64,000 nt of DNA from Xylanimonas cellulosilytica DSM 15894 (GTDB taxonomy: Bacteria; Actinomycetota; Actinomycetes; Actinomycetales; Cellulomonadaceae), in the NCBI RefSeq assembly GCF_000024965.1, contig NC_013530.1, positions 1,922,001 to 1,986,000 on the forward strand, in the 5' to 3' direction. Within the stretch, counting starts at the first letter, position 1; each line of letters begins with the position of its first letter. Below the pieces are notes generated by a model. That model saw nothing but the letters and a program-made list of their open reading frames with translations, ran no database searches and was not told the origin of the DNA. Positions 33,710 through 41,809 of the stretch are shown in pieces. Position numbers and translations under genes: made by a program.

Positions 33710-34800
33710 ACGCCGGACGCGAGCGCGGTGTACGTCGTCGGGTGCACGTCGCGCCAGCCGTCCGCGCGCAGCACCGTGGCCGCGCCGCGCGACCGCAACC
33801 CTTGCTCGCACACGACGACCACCGGGGCGTCGAGCGGGTGGTCGAGCACGGCGGGGGGCAGGTTCCCGGCGGCGAGATCCTCGAGCCGCACCCACACGGC
33901 CCCGTCGACGACCGCCTCGCGGCCGACGTCGACGACCAGCCCGAGGGCGGCCGGCACCCGGGGCGCGCGGCCCGCGGCTACGCCGGACTCGGGTGCGTCC
34001 AGCGTGGTCTCGCGGGCCGGCGTGGCGCCACGGGCGGCCGGCGGTGCGGCCAGGGGGATCGTGTCCCAGGTGGAGGTGCGGGCGTCGTACATCAGCAACC
34101 GCCCCAGGGCCGGGTCACCGGTCCCGGTGAGCAGCTTGAGGACCTCGACCGCCATCGTCGTGCCGACGACGCCACAGGCCGGCCCCAGCACGCCCGCGGT
34201 CTCGCACGACTCGCCCTCGGCCGGCTCCGGCCCGAACACGTCGCGGTAGGTCAGCGCCCGCCCGCCCGGCGCCGCGGACCACCACACCGACACCTGGCCG
34301 TCCCAGCCGAGCACGGTGCCCCAGACCACCGGCAGACCCCGCCTCGCGGCCGCGTCCCCCACCAGGTAGCGGGTGGCGAAGGTGTCGCAGGCGTCCACGA
34401 CGAGGTCGTACCCGGCCAGCAGGCCGTCGGCGTTGTCCGCCGTCAGGCGCACGGCGTGCTCGACGACGTCGGCCTGCGGCCGCAGGGAGCGCAGCGTCGC
34501 GGCCGCGGACGCCGTCTTGCGCTCCCCCAGGTCATCCGCGCCGTGCAGCACCTGCCGCTGCAGGTTCGACGGCGTGACGACGTCGTCGTCGACGATGCCG
34601 AGCGTGCCAACCCCCGCCGCGGCGAGGTACTGCAGCACGGGTGAGCCGAGGCCGCCGGCGCCCACCACGAGCACGCGCGCCCCGGCGACGCGCGCCTGCG
34701 CGTCGGGACCGAAGCCGTCGAGGAGCACGTGCCGGGCTGCGCGACGCCGCTCGGTGGCGTCGAGCGGCACCCGGACCGGAACCAGCGGCGGCAGGCTCAT
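33706..34800 (-). CDS. moeB: MoeB-like adenylyltransferase fused to a rhodanese domain
   Basis: This 364-residue protein activates the C-terminal glycine of MoaD by adenylation and probably transfers sulfur to it. The ThiF/MoeB domain (1-~255) has GAGGLGSPVLQYLAAAGVG and NLQRQVLH. The C-terminal rhodanese domain (~275-364) has the persulfide cysteine in CEQGLRS. The structural zinc cysteines of E. coli MoeB (CxxC pairs) are missing: the first is replaced by LTYRDVF and no C-terminal pair exists. Its start overlaps the mog-moaE stop as ATGA. Confidence 0.85.
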   Translation of the reverse strand: MSLPPLVPVRVPLDATERRRAARHVLLDGFGPDAQARVAGARVLVVGAGGLGSPVLQYLAAAGVGTLGIVDDDVVTPSNLQRQVLHGADDLGERKTASAAATLRSLRPQADVVEHAVRLTADNADGLLAGYDLVVDACDTFATRYLVGDAAARRGLPVVWGTVLGWDGQVSVWWSAAPGGRALTYRDVFGPEPAEGESCETAGVLGPACGVVGTTMAVEVLKLLTGTGDPALGRLLMYDARTSTWDTIPLAAPPAARGATPARETTLDAPESGVAAGRAPRVPAALGLVVDVGREAVVDGAVWVRLEDLAAGNLPPAVLDHPLDAPVVVVCEQGLRSRGAATVLRADGWRDVHPTTYTALASGV

Positions 34801-35837
34801 CCCAGCGCCCCCACCCACTCTGAGCTGCCGTCCGTGAACCCCTGCTCCTTCCAGATCGGCACCTCGGCCTTGAGCTCGTCGACCAGGTCGGCGACGGCGG
34901 CGAACGCCGCGCGGCGGTGCCCGGAGGCGACGGCCGCGACCACGGCGGCGTCCCCGATCGCCAGGTCGCCCACGCGGTGCACGACGGCGACCCGCAGCAC
35001 GTCACCGGTCTGCGCGGCGACCCGTCGCGCCACCCGCGCGGCGACGTCCGCGAGCGCCGTGGCGGCGTCGGGGTGGGCCTCGTAGGCGAGGTGGGTGACG
35101 CCGCGGCCGTCGTCGTGGTCGCGGACGTAGCCGGTGAAGGTGGCGACGGCGCCGCAGGTGTCGTCGCGCACGAGGGTGACGAGGGCGTCGAGGTCGAGGG
35201 GGTCGGTGACGACGTCGGCGTGCAGGACGACGGCGGCCGGAGTGGCGGTGCCGCCGTCGTCGGCGCGAGGCTGCGGGGCCGGGTCGTCGGGGGCGTGGTC
35301 GTCGGGGGCGTGCTGCGGTCGCTCGGCGTGCCGGTGGTCGCGGACGGCGAGCTGGGCGACGGCGTGGGGCAGGACGTCGGCGAGGGCGTCGAGGCCGTCG
35401 ACGACGCCGCCGGGCGAGCCGGGCAGGTTGACGATCAGGGTGTGTCCGGCGACGCCGGCGACGCCGCGGGAGAGTGCGGCGGTGGGGACGGGGGCACGGC
35501 CGTCGGCGGGTGCGAGGGAGGCGGCCCGGACGAGCTCGGCGATGCCGGGGACCTCGCGGTCGACGACGGTGCGGGTCAGCTCGGGGGTGCGGTCGGTGGG
35601 CGCGATGCCGGTGCCGCCGCTGGTGACGACGACGTCGGGGGCTGGATCGGCGCGCAGCAGGGCGTGCAGGGCGGCGCGGACGGGTTCGCCGTCGGGGACG
35701 ACGTGCACGGTGGCGGTCCAGCCGTGCCGTTCGAACCAGGTACGGGCGGCGGGGCCGGAGCGGTCCTCGTAGACGCCGGCGGCGGCACGGTCGGAGGCGA
35801 CGACGACGGCGGCACGCAGCGCCCGCTGTCCGCTCAT
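34797..35837 (-). CDS. Mog/MoaB-MoaE fusion protein
   Basis: This 346-residue protein joins two Mo-cofactor enzymes. Residues 1-~160 form a MoaB/Mog domain (VVTSGGTGIAPTDRTPE, LPGSPGG) that adenylylates molybdopterin. After a His/Asp/Pro linker (~165-200), residues ~205-346 form MoaE, with TGYVRDHD, VVHRVG and PIWKEQ bearing the catalytic Lys. MoaE is the large subunit of molybdopterin synthase and needs MoaD, which lies at 57968. Both ends overlap neighbours by ATGA. Confidence 0.9.
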   Translation of the reverse strand: MSGQRALRAAVVVASDRAAAGVYEDRSGPAARTWFERHGWTATVHVVPDGEPVRAALHALLRADPAPDVVVTSGGTGIAPTDRTPELTRTVVDREVPGIAELVRAASLAPADGRAPVPTAALSRGVAGVAGHTLIVNLPGSPGGVVDGLDALADVLPHAVAQLAVRDHRHAERPQHAPDDHAPDDPAPQPRADDGGTATPAAVVLHADVVTDPLDLDALVTLVRDDTCGAVATFTGYVRDHDDGRGVTHLAYEAHPDAATALADVAARVARRVAAQTGDVLRVAVVHRVGDLAIGDAAVVAAVASGHRRAAFAAVADLVDELKAEVPIWKEQGFTDGSSEWVGALG

Positions 35838-36319
35838 GCGTCCTCCTTCGTCCAGTCGCCGGACTTGCCGCCGGACTTGGCGACGACGTGCACGTCGGTG
35901 AGGACGGCGTCGCGGTCGACGGCCTTGATCATGTCGTACACCGTCAGGCCGGCGATCGTCACGGCCGTGAGGGCTTCCATCTCGACGCCGGTGCGTCCGC
36001 GGGTGCGCACGGTGGCGGTGATCTGCACGACGTCGTCGTGGGGGACGACGTCGACGTCGACGCCGGTGATGGGCAGGGGGTGGCACAGCGGCACCAGGTC
36101 GGGGGTGCGCTTGGCGCCGAGGATGCCGGCGATGCGGGCGGTGGCGACGGCCTCGCCCTTGGGCAGGTCGCCGGACGCGATGCGGGCGACGACGTCGGGC
36201 CGGGTGCGCAGCACGCCGACGGCGGTGGCCTCGCGCGCGGTGACGTCCTTGGCGGAGACGTCGACCATGTGGGCGGCGCCGTCGGCGCGGTAGTGGGACA
36301 GGCCGGCTTGTTCGGTCAT
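35834..36319 (-). CDS. moaC: Cyclic pyranopterin monophosphate synthase MoaC
   Basis: This 161-residue protein converts the MoaA product 3',8-cyclo-GTP into cyclic pyranopterin monophosphate. Family motifs are AAHMVDVSAKDVTAREATA, LCHPLPITGVDV, TGVEMEALTAV and the catalytic Lys in MIKAVDRD. The length matches E. coli MoaC. It is coupled to moeA and mog-moaE by overlapping ATGA codons. Its partner MoaA is encoded 20 kb away on the plus strand. Confidence 0.95.
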   Translation of the reverse strand: MTEQAGLSHYRADGAAHMVDVSAKDVTAREATAVGVLRTRPDVVARIASGDLPKGEAVATARIAGILGAKRTPDLVPLCHPLPITGVDVDVVPHDDVVQITATVRTRGRTGVEMEALTAVTIAGLTVYDMIKAVDRDAVLTDVHVVAKSGGKSGDWTKEDA

Positions 36320-37614
36320 GAGATCTCCCAGATGTCGACGGCGGTGCCGGCCTCGAGGCGGGCGACGCCGGGCGGCACGTGTACGAGCACGGTGGCGGCG
36401 GCGAGGTGGGCGAGCAGGTGGGAGCCGGGGCCGCCGACGAGGCGGACGCGGCCGTCGTCGTCGAGGCGGCCGCGGCGGACCTGCAGGAGTGCGGGCGGTG
36501 AGTCGACGGGCTCCGCCAGGGGTGCCCGGCGGGCGGGGCGGGTGGCGGGGACGGTGCCGGTGGCGCGGGCGAGCACGGGGCGCAGGAACAGCTCGAAGCT
36601 GACCAGGGCGCTGACGGGGTTGCCCGGGAAGGCGACGAGCGGGACGATCCGTGCGGGGTCGGCGTCACCGTTCCCGGCAGGGCGGACGGCGACCGTGCCG
36701 AGGCCCTGGGGGCCGCCGGGCTGCATCGCGACCGGTCCGAACCAGGCGTCGTCCAGGGTGCTGCGCACCACCTCGTACGCCCCGGCGGAGACGCCGCCGG
36801 TGGTCAGGACGAGGTCGGCGTCCTGGGTCTCGTGGAGCGCGGAGAGCAGCGCGGCGGGGTCGTCGGGGACGACGCGGGCGGTGACGCGGCAGCCGACCTG
36901 TGCCAGCGCCGCGGTCAGGGCGGCACCGTTGGCGTCGAACACCTGGGCGGGACCGAGGGGCCGCCCGGCGGGGACCAGCTCCGAGCCGGTCGAGAGCAGC
37001 AGCACGTGCGGCGGCGCCCACACCTCGACGTCGGCGACCCCGGCCGCGACCAGCGCCCCGAGCTGGGCGGGCCCGAGCGTCGTCTCGGCGGCGACGACGA
37101 CGGCTGAGGCGGAGACGTCGGAGCCGGCGGTGCGGACGTACGTGCCCGCGGCGACAGGCCGCGCGAAGGCTGCGGAGGTGACGGTCACGCCACCTCCCGG
37201 CCCTGCACCGAAGCCGGGCGGGTCGGCGTCCTCGATGCGCACGACGGCGTCGGCGCCGGGCGGGATCGGTGCGCCGGTCATGACCGGTGCGGCGGTCCCG
37301 GGGGCGAGCGGGGCGGGGGCGGTGCCCGCGGGGACGGCGGGGCCGACGGGCAGGCGCACGGGTGCGGCGGGGGTCGCGGCGGTCAGGTCGGCGGCACGGA
37401 CCGCGAAGCCGTCCATCTGGGAGTTGTCGAACCCAGGCAGCGCGACGATGGCGCGGGCGTCGCGGGCCAGGACGCGCGGCGGGAGCACAGCGGCCTGCCG
37501 GGCGGCGGCGAGAAGGTCGGCGACGAGGACGCGCTCGGTGCGCCGCCCCGCGAGCGCCGGGGCGAGCAGCCGGGCGACCCGGGCGGCGTGCTCCGCCGGG
37601 CTTGTCCGGCTCAC
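36316..37614 (-). CDS. moeA: Molybdopterin molybdotransferase MoeA (copy 1)
   Basis: This 432-residue enzyme inserts molybdate into adenylylated molybdopterin. PGFDNSQMDGFAVRAAD (about 64-80), MTGAPIPPGADAVVRIED, LSTGSELV and TGGVSAGAYEV are intact family motifs, and GPVAMQPGGPQG and FPGNPVSALVSFE follow. GTG 37614 is chosen for the AGGAGG ribosome site just upstream. It begins a second block of the nas transcript, after a stem-loop at 37638-37671. Confidence 0.93.
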   Translation of the reverse strand: MSRTSPAEHAARVARLLAPALAGRRTERVLVADLLAAARQAAVLPPRVLARDARAIVALPGFDNSQMDGFAVRAADLTAATPAAPVRLPVGPAVPAGTAPAPLAPGTAAPVMTGAPIPPGADAVVRIEDADPPGFGAGPGGGVTVTSAAFARPVAAGTYVRTAGSDVSASAVVVAAETTLGPAQLGALVAAGVADVEVWAPPHVLLLSTGSELVPAGRPLGPAQVFDANGAALTAALAQVGCRVTARVVPDDPAALLSALHETQDADLVLTTGGVSAGAYEVVRSTLDDAWFGPVAMQPGGPQGLGTVAVRPAGNGDADPARIVPLVAFPGNPVSALVSFELFLRPVLARATGTVPATRPARRAPLAEPVDSPPALLQVRRGRLDDDGRVRLVGGPGSHLLAHLAAATVLVHVPPGVARLEAGTAVDIWEIS

Positions 37615-37637
37615 CGTGTCCTCCTGCCCGCCGTGGG

Positions 37638-37671
37638 CCTGACGGCTGCGCGGCGGTGCCCGCCGGTCAGG
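37638..37671. terminator. Stem-loop between nasB and moeA
   Basis: CGGCGG-TGC-CCGCCG (37651-37665) is a perfect hairpin nested inside outer arms CCTGAC/GTCAGG. It lies in the 128-base gap after nasB on the minus strand and just before the moeA ribosome site, so it may attenuate or stabilise the transcript. No T-tract is seen. Confidence 0.4.
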
Positions 37672-37742
37672 GCGCGGGCGGGGTGGGGCGCACCGTGAGG
37701 CTGACAGGTCGAGGACTGGGGTGCTCGCACACGCGCACCTTC

Positions 37743-39584
37743 TCACACCGCGTCGGGCACGACCTCGGCCGCGGCGGCGCGCAGGCCGGCGAGCCAGCCG
37801 CACAGTCCGCCGACGGCGTCGGCGCAGCCACCGCACCCGGTCGTCGCCCGGGTTGCCGCGGCGACGTCGGCCACGTCCCGCGCCCCGCCCTCGACGGCAG
37901 CCGCGACGTCGGCCTTGGAGACACCGTTGCAGCGGCACACCACGGCGTCGTCGGGCATGTGCTCCGGGCTGGTGGCCGGGGCCGCCGTGGGTGCCACGGG
38001 CGTGAGCAGCAGGAACGCGGGGTCCGCGGGGACGGGCGTGCGGCGCGTGTAGGCGGCGGTGAGGTCCGCGGCGACCCGGGCGTCACCGACACAGGTGGCG
38101 CCGACGAGCAGCCCGTCGGCCACCACGGCCTCGACCCAGCGTCCGCCGGCCGGGTCGGCGAGCCGCACGGCCCGCTCCCCCGGCCGGGGCGTGCGGTCCG
38201 CGCCACAGGCGCCCATCGCCACGACGGACAGGTGCCCGGCCTTGACCTTGACGACGTCGGTGCCGCGCACCTCGACGCCCCGGTCGGTGGCCGCACGGGT
38301 GGCCAGCGGGGTGCCCAGCCGCAGTGCGAGCGACGGCCGGTCGCCCTCCCACGGGCCGCGCAGGTGCACGCGCGGCCCGGCGGGGTGCTGGTCGCTGGTG
38401 CGCTGGCCCGTGGAGCGAGCGTCGGTGGTGCGCTGGTCGGTGCTGCGCCCGTCGGGCCCGGGGCCCGATCCCGCGGGTGCTGGCGGCGTGGCTCGTTGGG
38501 CGGCGTCGGCGATCGCCTGCGCGAGACGGCGCGCCTGGTCCCAGCCCTCGGCGACGAGTCCGCGCGATCCCTCCGGCGGCTGCGCACAGTCGCCGATCGC
38601 GAACACGGCCGGGTCGTCCACGCTGGCGAGGTCGTGCCCGACGACGATGCCGCGGTCGACGGTCAGCCCTGCGCCGGCGGCCAGCCGGGTCTCGGGCACC
38701 GCACCCGCCGCGACGACGACGAGCCCGGCCGCCACGACGTCCCCCATCGGGCCCTCTGAGCCGTCGAGATCCGCACGACGGCTCGCCAACGCGCCGGTGC
38801 CGAGCGATGGCACGGATCTCGCCGCGGACGCCGACCGTGCGGTGGAGGTCGACGGCGCGGCGGAGGTCGATCCCGCGGCAGGTGTCCGGTCCAGACGGAG
38901 GCCCACCGTGCGCCCCGCGACGACGAGCACCTCGGCCGGCCGGGAGCCGGTCAGGACCCGGACGTCGTGCGCCGCGAGCTGGTCCTCGAGGACCTGCCCC
39001 GCCCCGGGGTCGAGCTGCCGGTCCATGATCGTGGCGCCCGGGTGCACGAGCGCCACCTGCAGCCCGCGCGCGGCGAGCCCCAGCGCGGCCTCGACGCCCA
39101 GCACTCCCCCGCCGACGACGACGGCGCGCGGCGCGTTGAGGGTCGCGGCGACGATCTCGCGGGCGTCGTCGAGGGTCCGCAGGGGGTGCACCCCGGCGGG
39201 CAGGGCGGCACCGTCCAGGCCGGGGATCGCGGGGATGCGGGCGCGCGCGCCGGTGGCGAGCACGAGCAGGTCGTACGGGTGGCGCGACCCGTCGGAGGCG
39301 AGCACGACACGGGCGCCGCGGTCGATGCCGACGGCGTCGACGCCGCGCTCGACCCGCGCCCGCCCGCCGGGCAGGGGCAGGCCGATCGCCGCGAGGTCGG
39401 TACGGCCGGCGACGACGTCGGACAGGAGCACGCGGTTGTACGGCTCGTACTCCTCGGCGCCCAGCACGGTCACGTCCAGGCCCCAGGGGTCGCGGCGCTC
39501 CAGCTCGTCGACCAGGCGGGCGCCGACCATGCCGAAGCCGACGACGACGACGCGCACGGGCACGCGGGGCGATGCGGGGGTCAT
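37743..39584 (-). CDS. nasB: NasB-like FAD/NAD(P) nitrate-reductase electron-transfer subunit
   Basis: This 613-residue flavoprotein is related to the N-terminal half of NirB. FAD loop VVVGFGMVGARLVDEL is near residue 12, and NAD(P) loop VVVGGGVLGVEAALGL is near 140. A BFD-type [2Fe-2S] domain lies at the C-terminus (CRCNGVSKADV...TGCGGC). It would pass electrons from NAD(P)H to NasA. Two low-complexity inserts interrupt it: a Ser/Ala/Thr run at about 230-275 and a repeated R-S-T-D-Q-R segment near 390-415. Start and nasA stop share one base (TGATG). Confidence 0.85.
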   Translation of the reverse strand: MTPASPRVPVRVVVVGFGMVGARLVDELERRDPWGLDVTVLGAEEYEPYNRVLLSDVVAGRTDLAAIGLPLPGGRARVERGVDAVGIDRGARVVLASDGSRHPYDLLVLATGARARIPAIPGLDGAALPAGVHPLRTLDDAREIVAATLNAPRAVVVGGGVLGVEAALGLAARGLQVALVHPGATIMDRQLDPGAGQVLEDQLAAHDVRVLTGSRPAEVLVVAGRTVGLRLDRTPAAGSTSAAPSTSTARSASAARSVPSLGTGALASRRADLDGSEGPMGDVVAAGLVVVAAGAVPETRLAAGAGLTVDRGIVVGHDLASVDDPAVFAIGDCAQPPEGSRGLVAEGWDQARRLAQAIADAAQRATPPAPAGSGPGPDGRSTDQRTTDARSTGQRTSDQHPAGPRVHLRGPWEGDRPSLALRLGTPLATRAATDRGVEVRGTDVVKVKAGHLSVVAMGACGADRTPRPGERAVRLADPAGGRWVEAVVADGLLVGATCVGDARVAADLTAAYTRRTPVPADPAFLLLTPVAPTAAPATSPEHMPDDAVVCRCNGVSKADVAAAVEGGARDVADVAAATRATTGCGGCADAVGGLCGWLAGLRAAAAEVVPDAV

Positions 39585-41809
39585 CAGGCCTCCTCGGCGG
39601 GTGCGACCGCGACGGCGCACACCTTGAACTCGGGCATGCCGGACACGGGGTCGACGGCGTCGGTGGTGAGCAGGTTGGCGCTGCCCTCCCCCGACCAGTG
39701 GAAGGGCAGGAACACGGTGTCCGGGCGGACCGTGTCGGTCCAGCGGGCGGTCGCGGTGGTGGTGCCGCGGGCGGTGGTCAGGCGCACGCGGGCGCCGTCG
39801 GGCACCCCGAGGCGCGCCCCGAGCAGGGGGTGCAGCTCGGCGTACGGGGCGGGGACCAGGCGTTCCAGCTCGGGGACGCGGTGGGTCTGCGCCCCGGACT
39901 GGTAGTGCTGGAGCACGCGTCCGGTGGTCAGCCACAGCGGCGCGTCGGGGCGCAGGTCGTCGGTGGGGCCGATGTGGTCGACCGGGATCATGCGGGCGCG
40001 GCCGTCCGGCGTGGGGAACCGGTCGAGGAAGAGGCGCGGGGTGCCGGGGTGGTCGGCCGCCGGCACCGGCCAGTGGAAGCCGGGGCCGCCGCCCGCCTCG
40101 TCGTCGTCGAGCCGGGCGTGGGACAGGCCGCCGTAGTCGGCGACGCCGCCCGCCGACGCACGGGCGAGCTCGTCGAAGACCTCGGCCGGGTCGGTGGCGA
40201 GGTGCACGGGCGAGCCGAGGCGGCGGGCCAGCTCGGCCCACACCCACAGCTCGGAGCGGGCGTCGCCGGGGGCGTCGGTCGCCTTGCGGCGCCGGATGAC
40301 GCGGCCCTCGAGCGAGGTCATCGTGCCCTCCTCCTCGGCCCACTGCGTCACGGGCAGCACGACGTCGGCGATCAGCGCCGTCTCGGACGGCACGACGTCG
40401 CACACCACGAGCAGGTCGAGCGCCTCGAGCCGGGCGCGCACCGCGGCGGCGTCGGGGGCGGAGACCAGCAGGTTTGAGCCGTGCACCAGCAGGGCACGCG
40501 GGCCGCCGGGCGTGCCGAGCGAGCGCAGCAGGGCGACCGCGGGGACGCCGGGGCCGGGCAGCGACTCGGGGTCCACCCCCCACACGGCGGCGACGTGCTC
40601 CCGCGCGGCCGGGTCGTCGATCTTGCGGTAGCCGGGAAGCTGGTCGGACTTCTGGCCGTGCTCGCGCCCACCCTGCCCGTTGCCCTGGCCGGTCACGGCC
40701 CCGTACCCGGACCCGACACGCCCCACCAGCCCGAGGATCAGAGCCAGGTTGATCGCCGCGGTCACCGTCGCCGTGCCCTGCGAGGACTGCTCGACGCCGC
40801 GGCCCGTCAGCACGTACGCACCCCGCCCGCCGCGCGACGGGGACGCCGCCGCGAGCAGCCGGGCCACCCGCCGCAGCTCGGGCACGGGCACCCCGGTGAC
40901 GGCCTCGACCCGCTCGGGCCACCAGGCGGCCACCGACCGGGCGACGTCGTCGAACCCCGTGGTGCGCTCCGCCAGGTAGGCCGCGTCGGCCAGGCCCTCC
41001 GCGAGGACCACGTGGGCGAGGCCGAGCAGCACCGCCAGGTCCGTGCCGGGCACGGGCTGCAGGTGCACGCCCTGCGCGCCCCGTCCTGAGCCTGTCGAAG
41101 GGTCGTCCGCCAGCCGTGCGGTCGCCGAGCGGCGCGGGTCGACGACGACGAGGCCGCCCGCCGCCCGTGCCCCGGCCAGGTGCTGCACCGACGGGGGCAT
41201 CGTCTCGGCCACGTTGGAGCCGAGCAGCAGCACGGCGTCGGCCCCGCCCAGGTCGGACAGCGGGAACGGCAGCCCACGGTCGGCGCCCAGGGAACGGTTC
41301 GCCGCAGCGGCCGCTGACGCCATGCAGAACCGGCCGTTGTAGTCGATGAACGGGGTGCGCAGCACGGTGCGCGCGAACTTGCCGAGCGTGTACGCCTTCT
41401 CGTTGGTGAGCCCGCCGCCGCCGAACACCGCCACCGCCTGCGGACCCGACTCCGCCGCGATCCGCGCCAGCCGCGAGGCGACCAGGTCGAGGGCCGCGTC
41501 CCAGGTGGTCGGCTCCATCTCGCCGGAGCGCCCGCGCACGAGCGGCACGGTCAGCCGGTCGGCCGCACGGAGCACGCTCGCCGACGTCCACCCCTTCTGG
41601 CACAGCCCACCCCGGTTGGTGGGAAACTCGCGGCCCGCCACGCTCACCTCGGGGGCGACGGAGCCCGAAGGTCCGGGCAGCGCCGTCGGGGTCAGCGTCA
41701 TGGCGCACTGCAGGGCGCAGTACGGGCAGTGGGTGGCCGCGGCGGGGGCGACGGGAAGCGCGCTTGCCGGTGCGGTGGCCTGGGCGGAGGTCGGCGTCGT
41801 CGTGCTCAC
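39584..41809 (-). CDS. nasA: Assimilatory nitrate reductase catalytic subunit NasA
   Basis: This 741-residue molybdoenzyme reduces nitrate to nitrite in the cytoplasm. The N-terminal [4Fe-4S] motif is CPYCALQC...GGLCQKGW. Bis-MGD contact motifs include GGGGLTNEKAYTLGKFAR, NGRFCMASA, LLLGSNVAETMPP and GREHGQKSDQLPGYR. No Tat signal is present. GTG 41809 overlaps the narK stop. A repeat insertion at 41085-41101 adds a Pro/Ser/Thr/Gly stretch within the domain. Confidence 0.93.
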   Translation of the reverse strand: MSTTTPTSAQATAPASALPVAPAAATHCPYCALQCAMTLTPTALPGPSGSVAPEVSVAGREFPTNRGGLCQKGWTSASVLRAADRLTVPLVRGRSGEMEPTTWDAALDLVASRLARIAAESGPQAVAVFGGGGLTNEKAYTLGKFARTVLRTPFIDYNGRFCMASAAAAANRSLGADRGLPFPLSDLGGADAVLLLGSNVAETMPPSVQHLAGARAAGGLVVVDPRRSATARLADDPSTGSGRGAQGVHLQPVPGTDLAVLLGLAHVVLAEGLADAAYLAERTTGFDDVARSVAAWWPERVEAVTGVPVPELRRVARLLAAASPSRGGRGAYVLTGRGVEQSSQGTATVTAAINLALILGLVGRVGSGYGAVTGQGNGQGGREHGQKSDQLPGYRKIDDPAAREHVAAVWGVDPESLPGPGVPAVALLRSLGTPGGPRALLVHGSNLLVSAPDAAAVRARLEALDLLVVCDVVPSETALIADVVLPVTQWAEEEGTMTSLEGRVIRRRKATDAPGDARSELWVWAELARRLGSPVHLATDPAEVFDELARASAGGVADYGGLSHARLDDDEAGGGPGFHWPVPAADHPGTPRLFLDRFPTPDGRARMIPVDHIGPTDDLRPDAPLWLTTGRVLQHYQSGAQTHRVPELERLVPAPYAELHPLLGARLGVPDGARVRLTTARGTTTATARWTDTVRPDTVFLPFHWSGEGSANLLTTDAVDPVSGMPEFKVCAVAVAPAEEA
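41085..41101 (-). repeat. Interspersed repeat inserted in frame in nasA
   Basis: CCTGAGCCTGTCGAAGG is the core of a short repeat that I recall from several GC-rich bacterial genomes, recognisable by the F-D-R-L-R-T peptide in one frame. Here it is read in another frame as D-P-S-T-G-S-G and leaves nasA open. Confidence 0.6.
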
